Source of the DNA: Enoplolaimus lenunculus
Lineage: Eukaryota > Nematoda > Enoplea > Enoplida > Thoracostomopsidae
NCBI GenBank assembly: GCA_030248215.1
Contig: JASANG010000611.1
Span: 558,001 to 622,000, forward strand
Length of the DNA: 64,000 bases
Direction: 5' to 3'
The notes beneath the pieces were generated by a model. The model searched no databases. It saw only the letters and a program-made list of their open reading frames with translations, and was not told the origin of the DNA. The position numbers and the translations under genes are program-made. Below, one piece after another: positions 47,455-58,964 of the stretch (its first letter is position 1; each line of letters starts with the position of its first letter).

Positions 47455-48806
47455 CAGGGCGCAACCGGAGGTGAGAAATGCCCGAGGCAAAACCGGAGGT
47501 CAACAAAATTTGCCGGAGATGGAAGTGACGAGAGATTAGATAGTTAAGATGAAGTTTAGTTTGCCAGCTTTACGAACCATTTGTAAGGTGCTTACTTCGA
47601 CAAAATCTCGGTATTTTCAAGCCAAACCGAAACGCACCATCGAATTATTCTAAAACAAGGCCCTGCAGTAGAGTACGCTAAAGCTATAGACTAATTTTTT
47701 GCTTAGGCTTAGGTATAAGCGCATTCCTGCGCTTGCTTAGAAATGGTTGAAGTGAACTACGAGATCGTAATACCGGAACAAGTAAACAAGTTTGGTCGAA
47801 TTCGCGGATGACGCTATATCCGGTAAAGCATAAGATTGAATTTGTTAATTTTAACAATAGTCTACAAAATTTAAGGTTTGTTTTCAGCTTTGGTTTTGAG
47901 AACTCTCACAATTAACAAAATTTCCCCAACATAGCAATAAAACTCACAAGTCATATTTAGTACAAACAAAAATTTAATTATCGAAAATTTCACAATTTTT
48001 CATTACAGATAGCCTGCCATTGTTCGAAATGAAAAAAATTTACAAAATTCATCCAAAATCTTAAAATTTTCGACGCATCCGCCATTTTTCCTTAAAATTT
48101 TTTGAAAGATCGGTGACGCCTCAATGTGTTGGCAGAAAAATAAAACATTTCGAAAATTTTTATGCTCCAATATCCCTTTTCTTTTAATCACAATCCGTTT
48201 TCGTTATTTTTGCTATCAGTTTATGCGGGACTCACGTTATAACCGGGCCAGGCGGGACACGGTTTGTCCCATGTTGATTCGACGTCAACGTTAAAAGTCG
48301 AGAAGTATCGGGTGAACAGACAAGACTCGAATGTCATATATATGACATTTACTTACAAACCACAACTCTCAGAATATCAGTGAACAACAGTCGTATGTCA
48401 CGTGATACTGAGGGACACTTATATGCGAATATCTATGATATTCCAAATTTACAACGAGGTGACCTACAGATGATAACAGACAAATACGACTTTTTGAATA
48501 TAATATAGTCTATTAGCAGACAAAATGTTACCCAGTAGGCTATTAGGGACAAAACGGGTAACAAGCTGCCCCGGTTATAACGTGAACCCCGCATTACATC
48601 GTTTAGCAGTGAGTTTGGTCTTAACTTCTGGTGCAATTTTCAGGCGATAAATAGACCGTCTTTAAAATAAGCCTAAACCAAATTTTTTTAACGGGCAAGT
48701 TAGACATTGGTTTAACTACATACTTAAGTTCGTTTCATTTCTGGCTTTGGCAAATCCTTCCAAGCTCCGGTTCCGGGATATATAACATCCGGTTGCACCT
48801 TGCACA
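47455..48806. repeat. Composite of CAGGG-type repeats
   Basis: Begins CAGGGCGCAACCGGAGGTG and ends TAACATCCGGTTGCACCTTG. Inside lie a TTAGGC fragment (47,685-47,740), a reversed CAGGGTGTAA-type interior (48,000-48,222) and the Harbinger-like element 48,224-48,593. The piece AAAATAAGCCTAAACCAAA near 48,663 also occurs at 43,591-43,611. It reads as nested insertions; no gene was seen. Confidence 0.5.
48224..48593. mobile_element. PIF/Harbinger-like MITE, TTA TSD (370 bp)
   Basis: Ends TGCGGGACTCACGTTATAAC and, complemented, TGCGGGGTTCACGTTATAAC, continuing CGGG and CAG. Flanked by TTA on both sides (48,221-48,223 and 48,594-48,596). Three-base TTA/TAA duplications are typical of PIF/Harbinger. 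The interior is non-coding. Confidence 0.8.
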
Positions 48807-49061
48807 ATACCTAACAATTCTAAGGCTTAAACAAATTCACACTCGAAAACAACGAATACAAACTTTATTAAGAAAGCTATTAACAACGACGATACACATA
48901 TATACTTATATAAATATACACGGCATAAAACAAAAATATCAATGTCAATTGTTTACATAATTGATTGGGTTTAATTTTTGTAAAACAGCTTACAATCTGC
49001 TTTCTACAGTAATTTCAAAAATTGGATTTTAATGCTTCAAACAGAAAAATGAGCAACCGGG

Positions 49062-49214
49062 TAGATTAAGCGTATTCCTAAGCTCAGCCTAAGCCTAAGC
49101 GTTGCAAAAATGTATTCCTAAGCCTAAGCCTAAGCAAAAAATGTAATTTAGAATCTAAACATACTCTTTAATAGACCCACCAGAAAGCTGGACGCCCTTA
49201 AAGTAACATGGGCC
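49062..49214 (+). mobile_element. TTAGGC-bearing MITE, subfamily B, 5'-truncated
   Basis: TTCCTAAGCTCAGCCTAAGC, the spacer GTTGCAAAAATG shared with 47,016-47,209 (inverted), a second array CCTAAGCCTAAGCC and right terminus AAGTAACATGGGCC. Confidence 0.7.
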
Positions 49215-49342
49215 AGCAACCGCATGGAGCGGAGCAGGAAGCCTGATGACGACAACTGAATAGAGGAATCGGAAGCGGCAAGGGTCAGCATATTTTTAAA
49301 ACCAATACTTTGTAGTAACATTTATATATTAATGCTAAAATT

Positions 49343-49597
49343 GTGTTTGGCTTCTCGCTCGTGATGCTTCTTCTACTATTCCGTCGATTAAACAAGTCAT
49401 GTTATATGATTGAGTTTGTGACAACGAATCAATTCACCATGCAGCACCAGTTCGACCGGAAGGTTGTTGAAAGAATCCGGTATTGCTTTGTCGATTCATC
49501 GCACGCGATGGAGCAAAACCGAGCAGCTTTTGAAGATTCTACAACAAAATATTTACCGTCGCAAATCAAAAGGAAACTAGCAATATATACTTTTTAA
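49343..49597 (+). CDS. Uncharacterised open frame, possible gene remnant
   Basis: 85 open codons without an ATG at the 5' edge (an internal ATG lies at 49,367). The later part, about residues 30-84, has a protein-like mix of charged residues (FDRKVVERIRYCF, TKYLPSQIKRKLAIYTF). No splice acceptor or family was recognised. It may be an exon, a pseudogene piece or chance. Confidence 0.2.
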   Translation: MFGFSLVMLLLLFRRLNKSCYMIEFVTTNQFTMQHQFDRKVVERIRYCFVDSSHAMEQNRAAFEDSTTKYLPSQIKRKLAIYTF

Positions 49598-50028
49598 AAA
49601 CTTCGACAAGCCACCAGAGTTGCACATAATGCGGGTACCTCTACCTACCCATGCGTAGACGCGGGACTGGCAGAAAATTTCTGGTGTAGGTTTTAGCATG
49701 TAAAAACGTTCCAAATCGCGTCTAAAATTTTTTAACCGTTACATTGTCGTTTTCGCGAAAAATAAATATTACTCTATTGAAATTTTAACATCTGAACCCA
49801 CTTATATATACATCTCTCAAAACTAAATCAACATTATCACTGTTACGATTCTCCCAGGCTACAATGCTGGCAATATATAATAAAATTGAAAAGCTATCCA
49901 ACTCAATTCGAAATTTATTGCTTCTGTAATTGTTTCTATTTAAACGTGTGTGCTAAATAACTTGTTTTCAACGTTGTAATCTTATCCATTTTGTTCCCTA
50001 ACACTGAAAAATAATTCAACCTAACAAC

Positions 50029-50408
50029 TGGTGATGTGCCGATTAATCGGCATAGGTATCGGTTATACTGGCACGTTTCGAAACTATCGACACGGATACC
50101 GCAAAAAATTGCCGATACTTTTTACACTTAGCGGTGGATTGGAATGCTATTAATTTGACTTGCTGGCGTATAGTGTTGCTTTTGAACAGAAAACTATTAT
50201 TTCATTGGCGGTTGTGTTTGAAAAAAATAATTGAAATGAACCGATCTCATATAGTTATAACCGTTTATCATTGTTACGTTTTAAGTCTTCGCGCTTATAA
50301 CGATGCACTGTAGAAATCCTAATCAATTCCTTAAGCATCGTGTATTAAAATTGGAATCGGCATCGGCAAAATTTAAAAATAAGAATCGGCATTGGTATCG
50401 CCACACCA
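50029..50408. mobile_element. CGGCATCGG-family MITE, copy 1
   Basis: Left GTGATGTGCCGATTAATCGG, right GCATTGGTATCGCCACACC. The interior includes GAAATGAACCGATCTCATA and GTTTTAAGTCTTCGCG. The second copy is at 63,023-63,432. Confidence 0.7.
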
Positions 50409-50635
50409 TTACCATTCATAGAAAACAAGTTTTCCAGTTAACATTAAAACTAGAGCCCGTATGTTCAAATGTGGGTATTACCTATCATCTGTTGGCAATA
50501 ATTATTGTAGCTTTCGAACCTGGGAATTATGACTTTTGAAATTTACATTTTTTGCATTTGATTTGTGCTACTTGCCAAGTATTTTAGCTACGCAAATGCA
50601 GAAAGAAGCTTGTATTTTGAAAAATTATCACTAAC

Positions 50636-50880
50636 GCCCTATTCACACGTACACGTTTTTGCAACGAACACTCGCAGCTGTAACTTACACGAAATAGTTG
50701 CAGCTTGCAGCTGCAAGTATTTGCAAGAAAACATCAGTTTCATTCTGAATGTTGATAAATAATTTATATGAATTATTTGCAGCTGCAAGAACTTCAAAAC
50801 TGTTTGGTGACCGAACTTTTTGCCCATGCAAGTTGCACGTGCACGTTTTTGCTGCAAAAATTTGCACGCGTGATTAGGGC
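50636..50880. mobile_element. Foldback MITE, GCCCTAWTCAC ends (245 bp)
   Basis: Ends GCCCTATTCACACGTACACG and, complemented, GCCCTAATCACGCGTGCAAA. ACGTTTTTGC occurs in both arms and TTGCAGCTGCAA motifs recur inside. Confidence 0.75.
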
Positions 50881-51558
50881 TTTATTGGTGACAGATGCTA
50901 TATGCATTTGAGAATATAAGCCCAGAAATATTACTCCAGCTACTACACAATATTTCAATTACAACAAATCTATACATGAAAGCTGGAATGCCCCACATAC
51001 GTATTTTGGGCATCGTTCCAGCAGATTTTGTATTTACGTTACGTATACAAAATAACACTGTATCTGCAAAGCACTACAGCTTTTCAAAACGTATTTTTTA
51101 ATTTCGTTCGCTTAATATATGGGGATCAAGTAACAAATTAGCCTAGGACCAGAGAAGCCTTAGTCCAGTTGCACATGTGTGAGACTACGTGTACTAGTAT
51201 AAAATTTAACACTGAAAACAGTGAAAACATTTTATTCATATCGTGCTCACTCACTAATATGCTCTCACCTGACGAATTGACATTGTACACAAAATGTACA
51301 AAAAAATAAATGAGCAATCTGTAAAATCGTCACCGGTTAAATTTCGATGTGACACACCTTGGAGCCATGTAATCGGTGTAAAAGGCAATTTTGCCACAAC
51401 ACGACCGTCAAATCTAAATAAGCGCACCGCAAAAAATTAACTTAGATTGAGTAGTCTATTCGGAGTTAAAGCTACTACTACTACATCTGCAAAGCCACGC
51501 GACTTTTTTCATAACGCTTCTTCAATCTTGCGCACTTTCTTTCCACAAGCGTACGCGT

Positions 51559-51737
51559 AGTCTTTAGACTTAGATTTAGATTTCGGCGAAGGTTTACCTA
51601 AACCTTATCGTAAACCGCCTGTGGTGATACACAAAGTGCCCAACGAATCAGAAAAAGAACGCAATTTTTACATCGCCAAAATTAATTATACGCCATACAC
51701 AAAAACTACACAATCTAGAGCAAAAACCCCACGATAA
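51559..51737 (+). CDS. Possible terminal exon, weak
   Basis: After an AG at 51,559-51,560 the plus frame is open for about 58 codons to TAA near 51,737, with GLPKPYRKPPVVIHK and KERNFYIAKINYTPYT. The opposite strand also has a short open piece ending YAYACGKKVRKIEEAL near 51,515-51,560. Neither has identified partners; at most one is real. Confidence 0.2.
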
Positions 51738-51999
51738 GCACGTTATAAACTCCTAAATTCTACGTGGCAAACTACACTTCCACAGTGTAACCTGTTAAAA
51801 ATAATAAAAAATATATAAATTTGTTTTGTTTATCCGCAAATTACAAGTGTTGCTCTGCTAGTCTGTATTCGATCAAGTAGCATTTTGAATGTTTTTTACA
51901 ATTGTTTTTAAGCAATCCCTAACCCTACTATGATTCATGTTGCATTTCATATATACAGCATATATTTGACATTTTGCAAGGTTCCAGTTCAACCGGAGC

Positions 52000-52420
52000 A
52001 CACTTTTGTCGTTATCGGAATCTGAGACGAAATTCGATTTTCCTGCCGGAACCGGAATCGGAATTTCAACTTTAACCTTTCCTGTGACTATGATTATTTC
52101 TTTTAAACTGTAAAAAGATTATACTACATTATTTGTGCTCAGTGTTTATAATTTTTTAGTCATTATCTACAGTCCACTAACCAATATTTATTGGCCTGGC
52201 CTTAAATATGCAAAATTGCAAATTATTTCTACTATTTTTCGTTATCTCAAAGTATATTAAAGTTTGGACTCAGATTAATAATGACGGAAAAGAACACGTA
52301 ACCGAAAACTCCGAAATTAACATTTGGTCGGATTCTGAATCAGAACAGAAATGTTGGCCGGAATATCAGCTGGAATCGGAAATCCGCCGAAATGGCGCTT
52401 TACAAGCCGACAATTAACGG
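52000..52420. repeat. GGAACCGGAATCGG simple-sequence repeat
   Basis: GCCGGAACCGGAATCGGAATT on the left and GAATCAGAACAGAAATG with GAATCGGAAATCCGCCG on the right. It looks like another CCGGTTCCGG-type dispersed element; the 69-codon frame inside is a by-product. Confidence 0.45.
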
Positions 52421-52463
52421 CCGCAGAAATTTTGTAAAAAAAAGACAAGCTCTTGTATATTAC

Positions 52464-52872
52464 AGTGACCCGAATAAGAAGGGGTCCCCATTTTGAGTCC
52501 CAATCAATAGGAGTCCATATTCCTAATAAGAGTCCGTTAGCGGATAGTCAATAAACCCTAATTAGAGTACATAAATGTCAGTTATCCCTAATTGTAGCGC
52601 AGAAATGATTCCAAAACGGAATAAAGTTGAGTTCGAAACTTTAAAGCTTTCTTAAGTTTTGAAAGTACATTCCTACGTATAATCTTGCATTATCGCTCAA
52701 GCTATTGACACGACAAATAAGCGTTTAATTCAGCGGATAGTTGCAATACCAAATATATATGAGTAACGAAGGGCGGATTAAAATAAATAACAGTCCGTAA
52801 CCACCGAATAACAATGGGGGTACCCTCTGGAGAGGCCAAATAAATGTCAGTCCCCCTCTTATTCGGGTCACT
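52464..52872. mobile_element. AGTGACCCGAATAAG-family MITE (409 bp)
   Basis: Ends AGTGACCCGAATAAGAAGGG and, complemented, AGTGACCCGAATAAGAGGGG. TA dinucleotides lie just outside each end, compatible with a Tc1/mariner-type target but not proof. Related pieces lie at 46,310-46,500 and 57,537-57,600. Confidence 0.8.
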
Positions 52873-52890
52873 ACAGTACTTCTGTCCATA

Positions 52891-53021
52891 GGTTTAGCGG
52901 GGTCTTTTCGGTTATGCCCCCCAGCCCGCGTTTGCCCAAAAGTGGTCGGATTTTTCAAAATCCGACCACTTTTGGGCAAACGCGGGCTGTTGGAGGGATA
53001 ACCGAAAAGGCCCGTTTAGTC
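52891..53021. repeat. Near-perfect palindrome, core arms 32 bp
   Basis: Core arms 52,923-52,954 and 52,957-52,988 are perfectly complementary with a 2-base centre. They start AGCCCGCGTTTGCCCAAAAG. Outer arms continue with few mismatches (TCTTTTCGGTTAT against ATAACCGAAAAGG), giving about 65 bp per arm. It sits 20 bp from the 52,464-52,872 MITE and in the putative first intron of the signal-peptide gene. Confidence 0.95.
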
Positions 53022-53092
53022 TTTAGAAAAGGCTTATATACCTAAACCGTATCCCTGATGTGGGAAGTTGTACGTGAGCTAAAAGAACTTAC

Positions 53093-53154
53093 ATCGAGTT
53101 GAACATGCTAAGAAGTGCCATGAACGCTAAGCCAATCGCAAACATGCTTTTCAT
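53093..53154 (-). CDS. First exon of a secreted protein (signal peptide)
   Basis: ATG at 53,154 reads MKSMFAIGLAFMALLSMFNS, a typical signal peptide, then breaks at AT|GTAAGT, a consensus donor (53,092-53,087). Upstream, TTTTAATTTCAG ends at 53,161, leaving GTAAAG before the ATG. That is what a trans-splice or 5'-UTR acceptor looks like in nematodes. The next exon was not identified within 2.5 kb. Confidence 0.55.
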
Positions 53155-53390
53155 CTTTACCTGAAATTAAAACAACAAATATGCATTATTTAAGAAGCTG
53201 ACATTTGTGCAAAACATACAATTTGGAATAAATACATATACGAACTACGATAGACGAACTAAGAATACCTTAACATCCACCACAAATTCATTAATACGTA
53301 CATTATTGAGGCTAATTTTTTGAATAATTTGCACACACATACACGCACTAGAAAGCCGAACTAGAAAAATATCTTAAAATTCCGGGCACC

Positions 53391-53448
53391 AGGTAACTTT
53401 TTATTACATACTTTTAATCAGGTAACTTTTTATTACATACTTTTAATA
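53391..53448. repeat. 29-bp perfect tandem duplication
   Basis: Two copies of a unit starting AGGTAACTTTTTATTACATA. Confidence 0.9.
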
Positions 53449-54288
53449 GCCTAACGACAGTTTCGGAAAAGGTCTTGAATATTTAGAACCAAATACATAT
53501 ATGCACGAGCGTGCGAACAGCCGTACCAAAACTATTATAAACTTCCAGTGTAATTGCTTATTATATCCATTTCAGAAGCTAGCATTAGTACAGTAGTGTC
53601 TCGCTGTCAAAATAATTTGTGTACACATGTGCCTGACGAACTATGAAAAAAGCAACAAATATTCGCTGTCTTCCCTTGAGTGTCAGACATATCTTTACAG
53701 AAGTGCTACTGTCGCAAGACGTTACAAAGCGAACTTTATACGATAACAAGTAAACTCTGTCAAATATCTTGCATATACCACCGGTATACCCTGTGGCGGT
53801 TCCACAATTTTTTAAATGAGTCGCAACCTGTTCTGTACCCGGACCTTGGGCTAAGAGACCTTGTTTCTAACAGCTTTTTCAAACAATATAATAATTGGCA
53901 CTGCTAATTTAAAACTTGCAATATAAAGATGACCTAAAGAATAAACATATCACCGGTCTACCTTAGAACCGTTAGACAAAACTCAACCAATACGCCCAAG
54001 CTCAGCCCTAACATATATATATTGGAACATACGTATTTTGGACACCGTTCGAGCATAGACCAAATATTCTTGTGACGTATGTAACTAATTTGAATGCAAT
54101 TCCATACGTACACAAAATGATAACTTTAAGGGACCGCCAACTTCAACAGTGTCTAATATGCAAAATAGAATCGCTCTTCGTGCAATATGAGCTTTGCGAT
54201 GGTTGCAACAGATTTAGTCTGGCTTTATAACTAACATGTCGAATACGCCAAACCCATTGCATTGCAAAAGTTGTACATGCGTGCACCA

Positions 54289-54462
54289 CAGGCCCGTAGC
54301 CAGCTCACCTTGCTAGGGGGGCTAAAAGATTTTCAGAAGGATCATTCAAAGGTTTGTAACGACTTGCAAGCAAGGCTGAAAATTTTCAAGGGGGGGGGCA
54401 AAATTTTTCCAGGGGGAAGCGGAGCCCCCTTCACCCCTGGCAAGCCCTTAGCTACGGGCCCA
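54289..54462 (+). mobile_element. CCGTAGCCAGC-family hAT-like MITE, best copy (174 bp)
   Basis: Ends CAGGCCCGTAGC and GCTACGGGCCCA. Flanks GTGCACCA (54,281-54,288) and GTGCAACA (54,463-54,470) agree at seven of eight positions. The interior has GGCTAAAAGATTTTC, a G9 run and AAAATTTTTCCAGGGGGAAG. Open frames at 54,262-54,554 are by-products. Confidence 0.8.
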
Positions 54463-55184
54463 GTGCAACAACGTTGACTAGTACATAATATATACATAGA
54501 ATATGCAGACCTTGAAAGTAACAGAAACGGATTTCTTAAAAAACTTTGTTTCAACGTAACAACAGTTATATTATTATAACAGTGAACGTCATACTACACC
54601 GTTCATACACATGACCGCTACAGCGAACTATAAATATTTTTAAAAAAACGACCAAGTTATAACTCTACAAAATGCATATTTTCATATTTTTCAACTTTCC
54701 GCGCATCACACACAAGTCCACCCATCCCCATCAATCTATAAATGCCAACGTCTTTGCGCTTGTTCGGACTGCAACATAAACGAATACATAAAACTTCTGC
54801 AGAAAACCACATTCAACTCATACTGCACGTCAAAGAGTAATAGTACTACTGCAGGCAGTAACGTATCTAAAAATTTCACAAATAGGGGCGTTACATAACA
54901 GTGAAAAACTCGTTACCCCAAAGTTACCTAGAAGACAAACGCAACTGTAGTGGCAAACCTTAATACAAAATTTTTAATTTTAATATTTGGGGTCCTATGC
55001 CTGGATGCCCCCGTTGACTCCAATCGGTGACCGCAAGAAACTACTAACAAGGCAGCATCAAACACGTCCATCCCATGAAAATTTAAATACTCTTTGTCAC
55101 TTATCACCAATCGACGCCTCTTAGTGGACAAAACTTCACAGCTGCTCATTACCAAATGCTCCACAAAACTTATATACTCTTCGA

Positions 55185-55685
55185 CTACACTAAATACCCG
55201 TTCAAGACGTTAACTAACCCCTCTTCGTTACAACGTATTTGCTTCGTGAACAAAACGTAAATTAACCCCGAAACAAAATACTCGCAAATTTTTTGAATTT
55301 CAAACAGTTGGAAGACAGTTGTGACTGAGCAGAGCAGGAACGTACGCGAGTGGGGAGTAAATCCTGTTCCAAAAATGCTGAAGACGAAAAAAAGCACATT
55401 TACAGACGTACGAATGGATATAACCTGCCGGATCATACAGTAAAAATTTTTTTCTCGCAAGTTATGCTCGTTGGCAAAACAATTTGAAATGATATACCTA
55501 TCTGAAACGGAATCCTGGCTGGCTGCGTTCACTGGAGCTGAGACAGAAACTATTATAAACTCTATCCACAATAAAGTTACACAAATGCAGTATATACATG
55601 AATGTATACACAGTTTGCGGTTGTATTTTATATGGCTGACGAGCGCAAACTTAAAGTTAACCACAGTTCGCCAATTGTCGCTCAT
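55185..55685 (-). CDS. Uncharacterised 166-codon open frame
   Basis: From ATG at 55,685 to TAA at 55,187-55,185. It is long for chance in AT-rich sequence. It has a hydrophobic segment at about residues 25-50 (CVTLLWIEFIIVSVSA) and another at about 98-112 (VNVLFFVFSIFGTGF), so a membrane protein is conceivable. The plus strand is also open across 55,471-55,737, and no family is recognised. Confidence 0.25.
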   Translation of the reverse strand: MSDNWRTVVNFKFALVSHIKYNRKLCIHSCIYCICVTLLWIEFIIVSVSAPVNAASQDSVSDRYIISNCFANEHNLREKNFYCMIRQVISIRTSVNVLFFVFSIFGTGFTPHSRTFLLCSVTTVFQLFEIQKICEYFVSGLIYVLFTKQIRCNEEGLVNVLNGYLV

Positions 55686-55754
55686 CAGCAATATTAAATT
55701 CTGTTATTTTGTGTTGATGTTTCGAAATAAATCGTAGAAGGTTTGTTATTTGTA

Positions 55755-55910
55755 ATTACTGCAATTTACAATTATATTTATACAATTATAATTACTGCAA
55801 TTTACAATTATATTTATACAATTATAATTACTGCAATTTACAATTATATTTATACAATTATAATTATGCAATTTACAATTATATTTATACAATTATAATT
55901 ATGCAATTCA
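55755..55910. repeat. 36-bp tandem repeat, about 4.3 copies
   Basis: Units start at 55,755, 55,791, 55,827, 55,863 and 55,898 (period 36, 36, 36, 35), beginning ATTACTGCAATTTACAATTA; the last units lack one C. Very AT-rich. Confidence 0.95.
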
Positions 55911-57264
55911 GTTTATAGTTGCGTAAAATCAATTTACAAACCAAATAATTAAGTGATATGTAAAAAGTCCTTGTCCAAGCTTAGATAAACATACTGCTCG
56001 CTTAGCCAGCAGCTAATCAACGGCTTTAAATGCTATATCCTCAAACAGCTCGGGTAACTTCACCAGAATACCCTACGATAATAAACTTTCGAGTAAAAAA
56101 GATTTATCCAAATCTGTTCAGCGATTGCCGATATTCACAACGGACGGACAGACACTAAACCATTCAACGTGAAGCTGAACACTATTATACTTCGAGGTCT
56201 TTCGAACGTCGCTCAATCAATTGGCAGACACATAATCTTCAACACTGCGTAAAAAATGCGTTTTTAAGCTAACAGTTATATATTGGCAAAAATATGTCAG
56301 CGATTTCTATCGCTTTTCGTTGCATGTAGATAAATGTCTAGATTTATGCTTCAGCTATAAACCTTAACCGAATAAATCTGCAAACGTACAACTTTCATTC
56401 TCATTCTAGCAACTCTCACTGTCTTTCAATATTGTTTCTGGCGTCGTTCGTAAAATCCATGGTGGTTCATAACTTTTATTACACGAAATACTCACTGTTC
56501 ACCGCAGTTCAGTATAAACACTTCACAACTTCTGCTGACTCTCTCTCATCTCAGGAGACAGACAATAATATATTAAGTGCTTGGCAAGTAATAGTAAACT
56601 CAGTCTTTTACACCGTTATCTTTTCACTCAAAATAACATCGCATGCACACACACATACGCTTCAGTGTTTTAAATTTTCAATTTTCACTTTACAATAATT
56701 AACACCTGCAGCATTTTTATTGATACTTATACAAACGCATAGTGTGTACTGGAGCGCAGCCAGGTTTTCACTTCGGACGGATATATGTTCCATTAATTTT
56801 TTCACTTTATAGAATCAAACAGAGCAGGTTAATCGAATGCCTTTAAAATTCCAGCTTTTATCGTCTCCAGAAATTCCTCGAAGTCATATAACCCTATTCC
56901 GCTTGTATACGCCCATACTGTATGAAATGTTAACGTTCTATAGCCCATACTCATGATTGATACTTTATAAATTAAAATATTTACTTTGAAATGTTTTATC
57001 TATTATCATCAGTATAATTCTTAGCGTATTCTATTGATGTAAGACTATTTTAAGACACTGCTGCTTTTTTAAAACAATATGAAACAAAATGAATCAAAAC
57101 ATCATCTACTTATAGCTTCTTCTTACCATTTATTGCGACCAAAAAATCCTCAGCAACTCCAGCAGTGACCACACGACAACACTAGGGTCAACAACTTAAC
57201 AACCCACGTAAATTTACGAGGTACCGCGAACCCAGACGATGATTCTCCGTGTACACACTGACCG

Positions 57265-57440
57265 AGATCGGGCCCGCAGCCACATGAGGAGGCCAGGCGA
57301 GTTCAGACGCCCAAAGAATAGTTTTGACTCTCGTAGAAGTTTTTTTGCCCTGAGAATTGAGACCGCATGCCCCTTCTGAAATTGTTTTGCCCCCCCCCCC
57401 CGGAATGTTAATCTGGTTAACAGGCCTGTCGGAGATGCAC
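57265..57440 (-). mobile_element. CCGTAGCCAGC-family fragment
   Basis: The minus strand shows a G-run followed by GCAAAACAATTTCAGAAGGG and GTGGCTGCGGGCCCGATC, related to the 19,505-19,675 copy. Confidence 0.45.
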
Positions 57441-57461
57441 TCAGCTGAAGAAGCACACACA

Positions 57462-57647
57462 CAGTGGCGGATCCAGGATCTCAAAATGGGGGGACCAAAA
57501 TTTCACAGGTAATAAACTTATTTTTGACCCATACTGTAGTGACCGAAATAAAAGGGGGCTCCCCATTTTCAGTCCCAATATAATTTTTGTCGAGATGCTG
57601 TTGGGGGGGCCACGGCCGGGATGGGCCCCCCCGTGGATCCGCCATTG
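57462..57647. mobile_element. CAGTGGCGGATCC MITE, perfect 10-bp TSD (186 bp)
   Basis: Ends CAGTGGCGGATCCA and TGGATCCGCCATTG. It is flanked by identical AGCACACACA at 57,452-57,461 and 57,648-57,657. A 9-11 bp duplication fits Mutator-like elements, though the flank is partly simple CA repeat. The interior contains GTAGTGACCGAAATAAAAGG, a piece of the AGTGACCCGAATAAG family. Confidence 0.8.
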
Positions 57648-57699
57648 AGCACACACATATATATAACGACAGATGCCAATAAAATAAAACACAATGAAA

Positions 57700-58964
57700 A
57701 ATATTGTTTACTCTCAAAAACATCCCTCAACCAACACTTTAATTGAGATAATATGCTGCTTATAAAGCAACTCAACAATGTAACCGCTCGAAGAGTTCTC
57801 CTCCTTGCTCTGCAGCTTGAAAATGGCACACAAAATAGCCAAAAATGCAAAACACCTTAAATATAACATACATACATACATATAAATAATAGTTTCGAAC
57901 CCAGCCAACAGTTGTTATTCTGTGGGCAAAGCATTTTCACTTCCGCAAAGTTACTTTTACATATTGAACGACGTTGTACAACTATTGTTGTTGCAACCAT
58001 GATGCTTGCTTCGTAGCTCCACCGAACTAACATGCAAGCATATCCCAACTTGTAGCCAAGCGATCAAGTATAACCAACAGTTTAATCACGAGCGCATGAT
58101 CAGGCAATAAGGGTTTATTAACTTCCACTCCCGAAATTTCTGAGCAAACTGGCAAAAATTGCACATTACAGAGGCTTTTACGGTTAACAACTCTCAAATC
58201 GTAGTATTGTTGAAAAGTTTTCCGCACAATTCAACATGACTGCCATAACTTCGCGACCTGAAATCCTGCCTACACCACTGAGCACTGGGCATTCTCCTAC
58301 CACCCTCACCCACTCCTCCGGCGTACCTTCAATAAATACAAGCATCAAACTACCAAATTACAACATCAAGGTCCATTTATTGTTCACCCCGTACAATATA
58401 TAGGTTAAATTTCAATCGTCAAAACACGTACGCACCAATATGCAGCAAGCAACACCGTTTCGGTTCGTTTCTATTTTTAATCACAATTTCACAGGCTTTG
58501 TTTTCCAATTTTACCCCTGTATTTCTGTTTATTCGCTTGATGCCGTGTATTTTTGGAAGATGCCAGCAAAAACTATGCTTACTACAGCAAATCAGTGTGA
58601 CACCTAAAACTGTGAGTGTGGGCGACATTTCAAAACGAAACAGCGGAAACAACACTGCGGATATTTCTGGTTTGTGTGACATTTGCTTACGCTGCAGTTC
58701 CAGTAGTATAACACCCTAACTTGCAAAGGCTTTAGCTACGTAAAAAATAATCCGGTTAACTTTAAATTTCTACTTGCTCTGATATCCCCTAAACCTTCGC
58801 CTTTTTCGCATATTTGAGGTTTTCATATTCTCGATTGATTATATATTTCACGCGTAAACCGTCAACTTTTCAAAAATTTGATTTTCACGGTGCAAAATGT
58901 CGCCCTCGGAACCCCAAAAAATTTTTGTTAAAGCATTGCACAGATTACTTTCCGATGCAGCTTA
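57700..58964. other. Non-coding stretch
   Basis: Open frames up to 93 codons on both strands overlap one another and show no splice structure or motif. Nothing supportable was seen. Confidence 0.4.

Noticed and set aside
57188-57692. Several overlapping 80-98-codon minus-strand frames
   Set aside because: They cross C-runs and two MITEs; by-products of repeats.
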